Assembly: GCF_002797935.1 (NCBI RefSeq)
Contig: NZ_PGER01000001.1
Span: 3,224,001 to 3,288,000, forward strand
DNA length: 64,000 nt
Direction of reading: 5' to 3'
Source: Flavobacterium sp. 1
GTDB taxonomy: Bacteria; Bacteroidota; Bacteroidia; Flavobacteriales; Flavobacteriaceae
Positions within the stretch are counted from its first letter, which is position 1; every line of letters begins with the position of its first letter. Positions 1 to 8,447 of the stretch are shown one piece after another. Both the position numbers and the translations under genes were made by a program. The notes under the pieces were generated by a model. That model saw only the letters and a program-made list of their open reading frames with translations. It ran no database searches and was not told where the DNA came from.

Positions 1-382
1 CCTTTTGCAGAATAATAATTCCTGTTTCGATGTTATTTAAAATAGAACGGTAGACAATTTCTTTTGAAACCTGTTCGTTTTCTTTGCTTTTCAAAGTTTC
101 ATACAGCTTGAATAAACTGGAATAATTTTGATACGATTTATGTTTGGAAAAATCGGAGGTAAAATCATTTTGCAAAATCGAAGTAATCGTTCTGTCATAA
201 AGCAGAAAAGCATTTTGGACGTAAAAATACATTTCAATAATGAGCAGAAAAATTATAATCAGGCAAAATACAGCAGTAAAAACCAATCCTTTTTGGAAAA
301 AAAAGATCGAAATTCCTGTACCCGAAAGAATAATAATCAATCGAAGAAAAAGAAGCTGGTATATTTTTAACGATTTATGCAT
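1..382 (-). CDS. Sensor histidine kinase, N-terminal part (cut by window edge)
   Basis: This is the first ~127 residues of a membrane sensor kinase whose catalytic part lies beyond the left edge. Reading the minus strand from the ATG at 382, the frame is open to position 1. Two hydrophobic segments sit back to back (about residues 7-29 and 32-55) with almost no periplasmic loop. A helical charged linker follows, and the frame ends in what looks like the start of a PAS domain (ETGIIIL). The start lies 1 bp past the stop of the NtrC-type regulator gene, so the two form a regulator-kinase operon. The missing loop suggests the signal is sensed in the membrane or cytoplasm, possibly through the adjacent export system. 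The kinase call rests on context and architecture, since no H or N box is in view. Confidence 0.7.
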   Translation of the reverse strand, partial: MHKSLKIYQLLFLRLIIILSGTGISIFFFQKGLVFTAVFCLIIIFLLIIEMYFYVQNAFLLYDRTITSILQNDFTSDFSKHKSYQNYSSLFKLYETLKSKENEQVSKEIVYRSILNNIETGIIILQK

Positions 383-383
383 A

Positions 384-1733
384 CTAATCGGTGCTGATGT
401 TATATTTCTCTAAACGGCGGTACAATGAAGCTCTTGACAATCCTAATTCTTCGGCAGTTTTGCTGATGTTATTATTGTTCTTAAAAAGGATTTTTTCGAT
501 AGCGGTTTTTTCGACAGCCGACAGCTGCATATCGTCTTGATTATCCTCGTAAGCAGTTATTTGTTCCAAATCCAAATCGGAAACAGTAATAAGATTGTTC
601 TCGCAAAGAATCACGGCACGCTCTATTCGGTTTTCCATTTCCCGGATGTTCCCGTTCCAAGCGTGTTTTGCTATTTGTTCCAATGCTTTTTCGTAGAAAG
701 TGATTTCGTCACGTGAATATTTATCAATCATTTTTTGCAGAAGATACTCCGCCAAAGGAATTTTGTCTTCATTTCGTTCCCGCAATGGAGGCAGCACAAT
801 TTCCATAGTGTTGATGCGATAATACAAATCTTCTCTAAAATTTTTATCGGTAACTTCCTGTTTCAAATTCAAGTTGGTGGCAGTAATAATACGGACATTT
901 AGTGGTCTCACTTTTGATTCGCCCAATCGAGTTACTGTTTTGGTTTGAATAACCTGCAGGAGTTTTGATTGTAAATGCAACGGAACATTTCCTATTTCAT
1001 CCAAAAAAATGGTCCCGTTTTGAGCCATTTCAAAACGTCCGGGAGTATCCGTTTTTGCATCGGTAAAAGCGCCTTGGACATAACCAAATAATTCGCTTTC
1101 AAATATATTCGAATTCAGTGAACCCAAATCAACATGAATGAAGGGACTATTTTTTCGCTCTGATTGAAGATGAATATGATGTGACAAAACAAATTTACCA
1201 GTTCCGTTTTCGCCAAGTATTAAAACATTGGCATCAGTTTTGGCCACTTTATCAGCAAGTGAATAGGCTTTTTTTATAACCTCTGAATTGCCAACGAAAA
1301 AATCATCAGAACTTTCAATAACATTAGGTTTCTTTTGCTCTTTCCGGCTTTTATCAACAGCCTGTTTTACAACGCTGAGCAATTTTTCGTTTTCCCAAGG
1401 TTTTAAAATATAATCAAAAGCGCCCGATTTTAAGCCTTCAACAGCTGTTTCAACTTTACCAAAAGCTGTCATCAAAATAACGACAGTTTTTGGCGAAAGT
1501 GTTTTTATTTCTTTTAACAAATACAAACCTTCCCTCCCATCTTCAAATCCTATTCTATAATTCATATCGAGCAAAACCACATCAATAGTGTTTTTTGCTA
1601 ATAATTCAACCACATTTTTCGGGTTATTGAGTGTAAAAATGTTTTCAAAATGCTTTTTAAGGAGCATTTTGGAAGCAAAAAGAATATCTTCCTGATCGTC
1701 TATAACTAAAATTGAGGCGTTGGTCTTTTTCAT
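384..1733 (-). CDS. Sigma-54-dependent response regulator, NtrC family
   Basis: A 449-aa activator with three domains. The receiver (1-125) has the acidic pair D12/D13 and phospho-acceptor D56 in the LLDMN motif. The AAA+ sigma-54 interaction domain (about 145-370) shows Walker A GENGTGK, ELFGYVQGAFTDA and Walker B FLDEIGN. A Fis-type helix-turn-helix (about 400-449) includes ISKTAEELGLSRASLYRRL. The sigma-54 contact loop reads GAFTDA rather than the classical GAFTGA. The partner kinase follows directly, and an export operon is transcribed divergently. Two tandem palindromes in the spacer (1821-1857) are the likely binding sites, with a -24/-12-like promoter downstream. The probable role is phosphorylation-dependent activation of the exporter. 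Confidence 0.95.
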   Translation of the reverse strand: MKKTNASILVIDDQEDILFASKMLLKKHFENIFTLNNPKNVVELLAKNTIDVVLLDMNYRIGFEDGREGLYLLKEIKTLSPKTVVILMTAFGKVETAVEGLKSGAFDYILKPWENEKLLSVVKQAVDKSRKEQKKPNVIESSDDFFVGNSEVIKKAYSLADKVAKTDANVLILGENGTGKFVLSHHIHLQSERKNSPFIHVDLGSLNSNIFESELFGYVQGAFTDAKTDTPGRFEMAQNGTIFLDEIGNVPLHLQSKLLQVIQTKTVTRLGESKVRPLNVRIITATNLNLKQEVTDKNFREDLYYRINTMEIVLPPLRERNEDKIPLAEYLLQKMIDKYSRDEITFYEKALEQIAKHAWNGNIREMENRIERAVILCENNLITVSDLDLEQITAYEDNQDDMQLSAVEKTAIEKILFKNNNNISKTAEELGLSRASLYRRLEKYNISTD

Positions 1734-1820
1734 TCGTGGCTAATATTTGTTTTTTTTCTGTAAATGGTATCGTTTTTCATCATTTTGAATTTCAATTTGG
1801 AATTAAAACGATTTCATCAC

Positions 1821-1857
1821 TGTTCGGTTTCGGACAAAAGGTGTTCGATAATGAACA
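1821..1857. promoter_or_regulatory. Tandem enhancer (UAS) pair for the NtrC-type regulator
   Basis: Two aligned 16-bp palindromes, TGTTCGGTTTCGGACA (1821-1836) and TGTTCGATAATGAACA (1842-1857), start exactly 21 bp apart, about two helical turns. They share the pattern TGTTCG-N4-5-G-ACA. They sit 60-100 bp upstream of a -24/-12-like promoter, the usual place and phasing of enhancer pairs bound by hexamer-forming activators. That the divergent NtrC-type regulator binds here is inference from position. Confidence 0.7.
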
Positions 1858-1917
1858 CTTTAAAAATTCGATTAAAAATAAAGTCTTAAAAATAAAAGAA
1901 TTACAATGTTTTAATTT

Positions 1918-1934
1918 TTGGCACGATTATCACT
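1918..1934 (+). promoter_or_regulatory. Sigma-54 (-24/-12) promoter candidate
   Basis: TTGGCACG at 1918-1925 matches the -24 element of sigma-54 promoters. The GG at 1920-1921 is followed after exactly 10 nt by AC at 1932-1933, where the consensus has GC. The -12 half is therefore imperfect. Transcription would start near 1945, about 13 nt before the ATG at 1958 of the exporter's first gene. Confidence 0.55.
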
Positions 1935-1957
1935 TTAGGTTAATCAAATCATCAGAA

Positions 1958-3196
1958 ATGGACACTATAATTACACGTAAAACTAACAAAAATAAGTATC
2001 TTTTAATCGGTTTGCCAATTATCTTACTCTTCGGATATTTTGTCTTTACTTCCGCAACCAAGAAAAGAAGTCTTACAATAAAGAAAGACGAAATCACTAT
2101 CAAGACAGTTGAGAATGATTTTTTTGAAGATTTCATGTCTTTTCAGGCAAAAGCGGTTCCTTTAAATTCAATGTTGGTTAACATCATTGAAGGCGGAGCG
2201 GTTCAGGAAATATTTGTCGAAAATGGAGACATTGTTATCAAAGGACAACCGTTGGCAAGACTTTACAATCCCAACGCAGAACTGGCGTACATGCAACAGG
2301 AAACAGCGATTATCGAACAAATCAATAATCTGAACAAAGCCAAACTCGATTTGAGAAATCAGGAGCTGAATTTAGAAAAAGACTTAATTGCTATAGAACA
2401 CGATTATTTGGATGCCAAAAATTTATACGATTTGAACAAGAAACTTTTTGAACAGGAAATACTTTCTAAAAACGAATGGGAGAAAACCAATGAGAATTAT
2501 CGCTTTCAAAAAGAACGAATGAATATTATCAAGCAAAGTGTCAGCAAGGAAAAACTAGCGAATCAAATTCAGATTGGGCAACTTAACCAATCGATTGGTA
2601 TCATGAACAAAAGTCTGGACATATTGAGAACGAACAAAAAGAATTTCTTAATCACCGCACCTATATCAGGAAGGCTTTCATCATTTGAACCGATATTGGG
2701 AAAAACCTATTCACAAAACACGAGCATCGGTTTTATAGATGATATGAAAGGCTATAAATTAATGGCCGATGTGGATGAATTTTATTTGGACAAAATTTCG
2801 GAAAAACAAAAAGGAACGGTAAATTTTGACAACAAAACTGTTGCAGTTCAAATAACCAAAGTAATTCCTGAAATTAAAAACGGAAGGTTTCAAGTGGAAT
2901 TGGATTTTGTTTCTTCCGAAAAACTGGATTTGAAACAAGGATTGAGTTTTGGTGTAAAATTAAATCTATCAGAAAAAACAAAAATCAAAGTACTTTCAAA
3001 GGGAAGTTTTTATGAAGAAACAAATGGAAAATGGATTTTTGTAGTCAGCGGAAACAAAGCAGAAAGAAGAGAAATCAAACTAGGGAGAGAAAACCCATTA
3101 TATTATGAAGTACTTGGTGGATTGAAGGCTGATGAACGAGTAATTACTTCATCCTATAAAGATTATAAACAGGTAGAGGTTTTGAATTTCGAATAA
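1958..3196 (+). CDS. HlyD-type periplasmic adaptor (membrane fusion protein)
   Basis: A 412-aa adaptor linking an inner-membrane ABC exporter to a TolC-type channel. The order is a short cytoplasmic N-terminus, one membrane anchor (about residues 14-32), a biotinyl-lipoyl half (GGAVQEIFVENGDIVIKGQPL), a long coiled-coil hairpin rich in E, N, K and Q (about 100-200), the second lipoyl half (FLITAPISGRLSSF) and C-terminal beta domains. The frame is open upstream to 1712. I chose the ATG at 1958 because it precedes the membrane anchor, lies just after the -24/-12 promoter candidate, and the upstream codons look non-coding. It is first in an operon with an ABC ATPase, an FtsX-type permease and a TolC-like protein. 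The exported substrate is unknown. Confidence 0.9.
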   Translation: MDTIITRKTNKNKYLLIGLPIILLFGYFVFTSATKKRSLTIKKDEITIKTVENDFFEDFMSFQAKAVPLNSMLVNIIEGGAVQEIFVENGDIVIKGQPLARLYNPNAELAYMQQETAIIEQINNLNKAKLDLRNQELNLEKDLIAIEHDYLDAKNLYDLNKKLFEQEILSKNEWEKTNENYRFQKERMNIIKQSVSKEKLANQIQIGQLNQSIGIMNKSLDILRTNKKNFLITAPISGRLSSFEPILGKTYSQNTSIGFIDDMKGYKLMADVDEFYLDKISEKQKGTVNFDNKTVAVQITKVIPEIKNGRFQVELDFVSSEKLDLKQGLSFGVKLNLSEKTKIKVLSKGSFYEETNGKWIFVVSGNKAERREIKLGRENPLYYEVLGGLKADERVITSSYKDYKQVEVLNFE

Positions 3197-3208
3197 AGAG
3201 TAAAATAA

Positions 3209-3404
3209 AACCTGTTGGGTGTAATATATAAAAGCTTAATTAAACACATAGAAGCATAGATTTTTTTATGTGTCAAGGAACACAAAAAGAAATACATTTC
3301 TTTCGCATAGCTGGCTATGTGTGTCTAAAATAAGTGAAACGCCTACTTTTTAGATCATAAAATCTATGCTTCTATGTGTTTAAAATAATTGCACCCAACA
3401 GGTT
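3209..3404. repeat. MITE-like long palindromic element
   Basis: A 196-bp element between the adaptor and ATPase genes. Its ends are inverted copies of AACCTGTTGGGTG (3209-3221 and 3392-3404). Further in, a second inverted block of about 26 bp contains ACACATAGAAGCATAGATTTT on the left and its complement on the right. A small hairpin with CATAGC and GCTATG arms lies in the middle. No reading frame is present. The long terminal inverted repeats and absence of coding fit a miniature inverted-repeat element or a genus-specific palindromic repeat. As RNA it would form a very long hairpin inside the operon message. Confidence 0.75.
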
Positions 3405-3454
3405 AAAAATAAATAATTATATAAAGTATCATCAATCAAAAAACGAATAATATT

Positions 3455-4159
3455 ATGATTCAAATTAAAAACCTTTCAAAAGTATTTAGAACCGAAGAAG
3501 TAGAAACAATGGCATTGAGTGAAGTTTCACTAACCATTAATCAGGGCGATTTTGTATCCATCATGGGACCTTCGGGAAGCGGAAAATCAACTTTATTGAA
3601 TATTGTAGGATTGCTGGACAGTGCCTCCAATGGAAGTTATCAATTACTGCATCAAGAAATGATTGGGCTGAAAGAGAAAGAAAAATCGAAAGCGAGAAAA
3701 GAAAATATTGGCTTTATTTTTCAAAATTTCAATCTGATTGACGAATTATCAGTTTATGACAATATCGAACTGCCATTGATTTACAATAAAGTTCCTTCTT
3801 CGGATAGAAAGAAAAAAGTAGAAGCAATTGCCTATAAATTAGGAATTTCACACCGATTAAAACATTATCCACAACAGCTTTCTGGAGGACAGCAACAACG
3901 TGTTGCCGTTGCCAGAGCTTTGATCAATGACCCTAAAATCATTCTTGCCGATGAACCTACAGGAAATCTGGACAGTAAAAATGGAAACGAAGTGATGGAA
4001 TTACTTACCGATTTACATACTAATGGGGCGACAATTTTGATGGTTACACACTCAGATTATGATGCTTCTTTTTCCCAAAAAACGATTCATATGAAAGATG
4101 GAATAATCCTTTCTGAAAAAATGAATAGTCGTAATGTTGATGTTTTAATTAGCCAATAA
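3455..4159 (+). CDS. ABC transporter ATPase (LolD/MacB type)
   Basis: A 234-aa nucleotide-binding subunit. Walker A is GPSGSGKST (near residue 38), the Q-loop is FQNFNL, the signature is LSGGQQQRVAVARA, Walker B is IILADEPTG, and the switch histidine lies in MVTHS. The size and the EKSKARKENIGFIFQ stretch place it in the MacB/LolD/FtsE group, which pairs with FtsX-type permeases. The permease follows 12 bp downstream. In MacB-type systems ATP hydrolysis drives conformational work across the envelope rather than transport through the membrane itself. Confidence 0.95.
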   Translation: MIQIKNLSKVFRTEEVETMALSEVSLTINQGDFVSIMGPSGSGKSTLLNIVGLLDSASNGSYQLLHQEMIGLKEKEKSKARKENIGFIFQNFNLIDELSVYDNIELPLIYNKVPSSDRKKKVEAIAYKLGISHRLKHYPQQLSGGQQQRVAVARALINDPKIILADEPTGNLDSKNGNEVMELLTDLHTNGATILMVTHSDYDASFSQKTIHMKDGIILSEKMNSRNVDVLISQ

Positions 4160-4171
4160 ATCCAGAAAATC

Positions 4172-6601
4172 ATGATAAAAAATTGGATAAATATATTTTT
4201 GTACCACACAAAGAACAATAAGTTTTTTACAGCTTTAAACATTTTGGGTTTGAGTATTGGAATCGCGGGATTAATTTTTGCGTTGCTGTATTGGAATGAC
4301 GAACAGAGTTACAACGAATGGAATCCAGAGAAAGACAAAGTCTATCAGGTTTTGGTCGATATTGGAGATAACGAAGCAGGAACAAATACTCCAGTTACCA
4401 TTGAACCATTCTTAAAAAATGAGCCTAATATTGAAAAGATGATGTACTGCGAAAATTGGTACGAATCCCCACTTTATAAATATAAAGACAAAAAAATAAT
4501 TATTCAAAAATTGTTTAACGCTCAAAATAATTTCTTTGATTTTTTTCCTTTCGATTTTCTTCAGGGAAATCCAAAAACCGTATTACAAAATGAAAACAGT
4601 ATTGCTATGAAAAAAGAAACGGCAATACAATTTTTTGGAACTGAAAATCCAATCGGAAAACAAATTCAATATGAAGATCAAATTCTAACCGTAACCGCTG
4701 TATATAAAATTGCTGGTAATTCATCGATTGCTCCTGATGCAGTAGTGAACAATATGAAAAGAAGGATTAATCTAGATAAAGACAATTGGGGAAATTTTAA
4801 TAATGGTTGGTTTATCAAGTTAAAAGACCCTTCAAAAGCGAATGAAATTTCGAAAAAAATCACTTCAATTTACTATCAAAATAAAATAGTTAAAGAAGCA
4901 AAAGGAGAAGGAATCAGTCCAAAAGAATTTGAATCAAAATATGGACATTTTAATTTCATATTAGAACCTCTTTCAGTTTCCAGATTACACTCTAAAGGTC
5001 AAGGAATGCCTGAAGGGAATGGGAATTACCAATTTCTACTGATAATGGTTGGATTGTCTATTTTAATTTTGATATTATCTATAGTCAACTATATCAATCT
5101 GGCAACAGCAAATGCTATTCGCCGAGCCAAAGAAGTAGGTGTACGAAAAATTGTTGGTGCTTCAAAAGCTGAAATAATCAAACAGTTTTTGTTTGAAACT
5201 ATAATTACTGTTTCGATTTCTATTTTGCTGGCATTAGTTATTGTTGAACTGTCATTACCATATTATAATGAGTTTTTAGATAAAAAATTAATCATTTATG
5301 GAAATCAATTTTATCTCCAAACTATATTCATTTTTATAATTACTGTAATTTGTGCGGGCGTTTTTCCAGCAATATATGTATCTAATTTTGAAACTTTAAA
5401 AGTATTGAAAGGGAATTTTGGTAGAAATAAAAGTGGTGTCTGGCTTCGGAACGGAATGTTAATTCTACAATTTAGCATTGCTTCCTTCTTTATTATCGGT
5501 TCATATATTGTGTACGAGCAAGTACGTTATCTAGCCAATAAAAACTTAGGTTTTTCAGGGGAACAGGTTTTAGAAATTTTTTATTACAAACCAGAAGCCA
5601 TCCGCAATGCAAAAAATTCAGAACAACAGATATTTGATCGATACACAACTATCAAAAATGAAATTTCAAAAATAAAAGGAGTAGAGCAAGTAGCAACAGG
5701 AGCATTCAAATTTGGCGGAGGAAATGATTCTTCTTCGAGTTTTAGTTATAAAGGCAATAATATTCAAGGTCAAAATTTGGCAGTTGATTTTGGTATGCTT
5801 GAAATGATGAAAATTGAAATGGCACAAGGCCGTTATATGAATCCAAAAATTGCTTCAGATACTATAAATTCGATGATGGTCAATGAAACAGCTTTGAAGA
5901 TAATGAACGAGAAAAATCCAATTGGTAAAATTGTCGATTGGAATGGTAATAAACTCAAAATTATTGGTGTCGTAAAAGATTTCAGCCTTTATAATCCACA
6001 AGGAAAGGTACCTCCAATGGTCTTTTTTCACTTCAAAACAATTGGCTGGATGATTGGAAATATTCAACATATCTACGTAAAAGTGAAAGCTGAAAATACA
6101 GAGCAGACTATTGCAGATATTGAAAAATTCTGGACTAAAAATGTCGATTCAGATTATCCATTTCAGTATGATTTTATTGACAAAAGTTATATGCGAACCT
6201 ACAAAACATACGTAAAGCAAAAAAATCTTTTCTCTTTATTAAATGTCATTGTAATTATCATTGCCCTTTTCGGGTTATTCGCTTTGGCTTCCTATTCCAT
6301 AGAAAGACGTATGAAAGAAATTGCTATTCGAAAAACACTTGGCGCTGAAACTAATGCTCTACTTACAGAACTCTCAAAGCAATATATCATTTTTAGTCTA
6401 ATTGGATTTCTGATTGCTCTATTTCCAGTGTATTATTTACTTAATAAATGGTTAGAGAATTTTGCGAATAGAATTGATATTTCTATTTATCCGTTTATAA
6501 TTGGTTTCATTGCCTTACTGTCACTAACATTATTGGTAGTGCTTTCAAAAGCGTATCAGGCAACAAGAGTTGATGTTTTGAAATATTTGAAATATGAATA
6601 G
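4172..6601 (+). CDS. FtsX/MacB-type ABC permease
   Basis: An 809-aa permease with two FtsX-like units. Each unit has an N-terminal helix, a large periplasmic domain and three C-terminal helices. Membrane segments are visible near residues 21-41, 285-310, 340-365 and 375-400 in the first half, and near 428-448, 690-715, 740-760 and 775-800 in the second. The cytoplasmic coupling motifs RRAKEVGVRKIVGASK and RRMKEIAIRKTLGAE are the family hallmark. The double layout is common in Bacteroidota MacB-type permeases. The downstream TolC-like gene overlaps its 3' end by 8 bp, which indicates tight co-translation. Confidence 0.93.
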   Translation: MIKNWINIFLYHTKNNKFFTALNILGLSIGIAGLIFALLYWNDEQSYNEWNPEKDKVYQVLVDIGDNEAGTNTPVTIEPFLKNEPNIEKMMYCENWYESPLYKYKDKKIIIQKLFNAQNNFFDFFPFDFLQGNPKTVLQNENSIAMKKETAIQFFGTENPIGKQIQYEDQILTVTAVYKIAGNSSIAPDAVVNNMKRRINLDKDNWGNFNNGWFIKLKDPSKANEISKKITSIYYQNKIVKEAKGEGISPKEFESKYGHFNFILEPLSVSRLHSKGQGMPEGNGNYQFLLIMVGLSILILILSIVNYINLATANAIRRAKEVGVRKIVGASKAEIIKQFLFETIITVSISILLALVIVELSLPYYNEFLDKKLIIYGNQFYLQTIFIFIITVICAGVFPAIYVSNFETLKVLKGNFGRNKSGVWLRNGMLILQFSIASFFIIGSYIVYEQVRYLANKNLGFSGEQVLEIFYYKPEAIRNAKNSEQQIFDRYTTIKNEISKIKGVEQVATGAFKFGGGNDSSSSFSYKGNNIQGQNLAVDFGMLEMMKIEMAQGRYMNPKIASDTINSMMVNETALKIMNEKNPIGKIVDWNGNKLKIIGVVKDFSLYNPQGKVPPMVFFHFKTIGWMIGNIQHIYVKVKAENTEQTIADIEKFWTKNVDSDYPFQYDFIDKSYMRTYKTYVKQKNLFSLLNVIVIIIALFGLFALASYSIERRMKEIAIRKTLGAETNALLTELSKQYIIFSLIGFLIALFPVYYLLNKWLENFANRIDISIYPFIIGFIALLSLTLLVVLSKAYQATRVDVLKYLKYE

Positions 6602-7895
6602 GAAAATAGTTTTAACAGGCACCTTTATACTATTTTGTGCTTTGGCAAGTGGCCAGGAAAATTTCTGGTCACTTACAAAGTGTATGGAAATGGCTTTGCA
6701 GAATAATATCGAAATTAAAATCAGACAGCTCGAAATTATCAAAACGCTGAAATCTCAAAACTCCGTTTTAAACAAAATGCTGCCTGCTGTTAATTTATAC
6801 GGAGATCAAGGATACAATTTTGGATCTACTATTGATCCGTCGACTAACGGAAGGGTAAGCTCTAACATTCAGAATAATAATTTTTATCTCAATGCCAAAA
6901 CGAATCTGATTGATTTTAATGCTTTTGCAAATGCCAAAAAAGACAAAATCAATATTAAACTTGCCAAAGCAGAGAAAGAAGTTATAGAAAATGAATACAA
7001 ACTGCAGATTTTGGAAAGCTATTATCAGGCGCTTTACACGCAGGAATTATTAAAAATCCAAAAAGAGCAACTCAAGCAAGCTTCCTTCAACTTGGACAGA
7101 GTGACCAAAGAAGTCGCCATTGGGAGTAAACCCCAAAGCGATTTGTATGATATGCAATTAAGTTTTTCGGAAGAGGAAAACCGAAATTTGGAAACCGAGC
7201 AATTATATGAAATTAAAAAAACACAATTGTTCCAGCTGATGAATGTTACTGATATTGCTACAGACAAAATACTATTGGAACCTTATTTGAAAGAAAGAAC
7301 AGCAGCTGTCGAAAATGTGTCTTACAATCCCAAAATAAAGTTTGCCGAACTGAATTATCAAGGCAGTTTGAAATCGACAGGTGTAGAAAGAGCCAACAAT
7401 TTGCCGGTATTATCAGCTTATTATGGGTATTCCACTTTTTATTATAGAACGCTGAATCAGACAAACGGAAATACAGACAGCTTCAAGAATCAATTAGAAA
7501 ACAATCAAAATCAGCAGATTGGTCTGCAGCTGAACGTTCCTGTTTTTAACGGTTTTAGAAATAACAAAAAAATAGACGCATCTAAAATAGAAAGTGAAAA
7601 ATCAAAACTGGTTATTGAGCAGGAAAAACAGCAATTGGCCAAACAGATTGTATTGGAGGAACAAAACAAAAAGAATTATTTGCAGCTTCAGAATAAATGG
7701 CTGGAGAAATTAAAATATGCCAAAGCCTCACTTGCCACAACGCAGGCCAAATTTACTAGCGGAAAAGTAGAAGCCATTTTATATTCTTCAGTGAAAAACC
7801 AATTACTGTCGGCTGAATATGAGGTGCTTAAAAATAATCTTCAGCTGCAATATATTGATCTGAAAATAAATCTGCTGAAGAGCGATAGTTTGTAA
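6594..7895 (+). CDS. TolC-family outer-membrane efflux channel
   Basis: A 433-aa outer-membrane factor. It has a signal peptide (residues 1-20, ending LASGQ), then the two-fold repeated OEP pattern: long amphipathic helices rich in K, Q, E and N, and short beta segments such as KTNLIDFNAFANAKKD and LQLNVPVFNGFRNNKK. The GFRNNKKID-type motif before the second helical pair is typical. Its start lies 8 bp inside the permease gene. It completes a tripartite export operon under likely sigma-54 control. Confidence 0.93.
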   Translation: MNRKIVLTGTFILFCALASGQENFWSLTKCMEMALQNNIEIKIRQLEIIKTLKSQNSVLNKMLPAVNLYGDQGYNFGSTIDPSTNGRVSSNIQNNNFYLNAKTNLIDFNAFANAKKDKINIKLAKAEKEVIENEYKLQILESYYQALYTQELLKIQKEQLKQASFNLDRVTKEVAIGSKPQSDLYDMQLSFSEEENRNLETEQLYEIKKTQLFQLMNVTDIATDKILLEPYLKERTAAVENVSYNPKIKFAELNYQGSLKSTGVERANNLPVLSAYYGYSTFYYRTLNQTNGNTDSFKNQLENNQNQQIGLQLNVPVFNGFRNNKKIDASKIESEKSKLVIEQEKQQLAKQIVLEEQNKKNYLQLQNKWLEKLKYAKASLATTQAKFTSGKVEAILYSSVKNQLLSAEYEVLKNNLQLQYIDLKINLLKSDSL

Positions 7896-7925
7896 TGTTA
7901 ACAGATTATAGACGGTCACTCAGAT

Positions 7926-8327
7926 TCACGCTCTGGCATTCTGATTAAAATACTGCAGAATTTGTTTTGGTGCTGTGATAACTTCTCTGCGAATGTGATC
8001 AAACCATTCTACTTCTTTAATAACTTCTGCACAGCATTCGTTTTTTGAATTAAAAAAGCAGCTTTTAATTTTGATTTTGTCATCTATACAGCAATTTTCT
8101 ATTTTGACAAAAAACGGTTCGGTAAACATCAGATTTTTATAACAAACCAATTCATGGTTTCCCTCTTGAAAGCCGAGATGCAAAGCGTTGAGTTTTTCTT
8201 TTGAAAATCCGTTATCAAACAAAAAACGATACAATAATCGGAGCGTGTATGAAATGTAAGCATCGCTTTCCATTATCATAACATCATTTACATCCTCTCC
8301 CGCAACAACATAATTTTTGCAGATCAT
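7926..8327 (-). CDS. Hotdog-fold thioesterase-like protein
   Basis: A 133-aa soluble protein. The pattern of a central helix (YRFLFDNGFSKEKLN) followed by strands (ELVCYKNLMFTEPFFVKIENCCIDDKIKIKS and on) resembles 4HBT hotdog acyl-CoA thioesterases, where the FTEPF-like strand corresponds to the usual F-x-x-P-L. The N-terminal HMNN-type motif is not evident, and ESDAYISYT may take its place. Four cysteines are unusual for so short a protein. It is convergent with the TolC gene and has its own transcription unit. The family call is tentative. Confidence 0.5.
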   Translation of the reverse strand: MICKNYVVAGEDVNDVMIMESDAYISYTLRLLYRFLFDNGFSKEKLNALHLGFQEGNHELVCYKNLMFTEPFFVKIENCCIDDKIKIKSCFFNSKNECCAEVIKEVEWFDHIRREVITAPKQILQYFNQNARA

Positions 8328-8349
8328 TTAAATTTAGTTAGGGTTATTT

Positions 8350-8390
8350 AAAAAAAAGAGGTCAGCCTAATTCAAAACTGACCTCAAAAA
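8350..8390 (-). terminator. Intrinsic terminator of the YceI operon
   Basis: GAGGTCAG (8358-8365) and CTGACCTC (8378-8385) form a perfect 8-bp stem. It is flanked by A-runs on the plus strand, giving a T-run after the hairpin on the minus strand about 60 bp past the yceI-like stop. It could also act for the opposite strand. Confidence 0.75.
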
Positions 8391-8447
8391 GAAAATAATG
8401 TTTAATGATTTTCTAAATTCTACAAGGCTGAAATCTGTGGGGAATTG

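Noticed and set aside
128..370. 80-aa plus-strand ORF at the left edge
   Set aside because: It lies opposite a continuous minus-strand frame with two membrane helices that fits the kinase of the adjacent regulator. Its Lys/Asn-rich translation is an antisense artefact.
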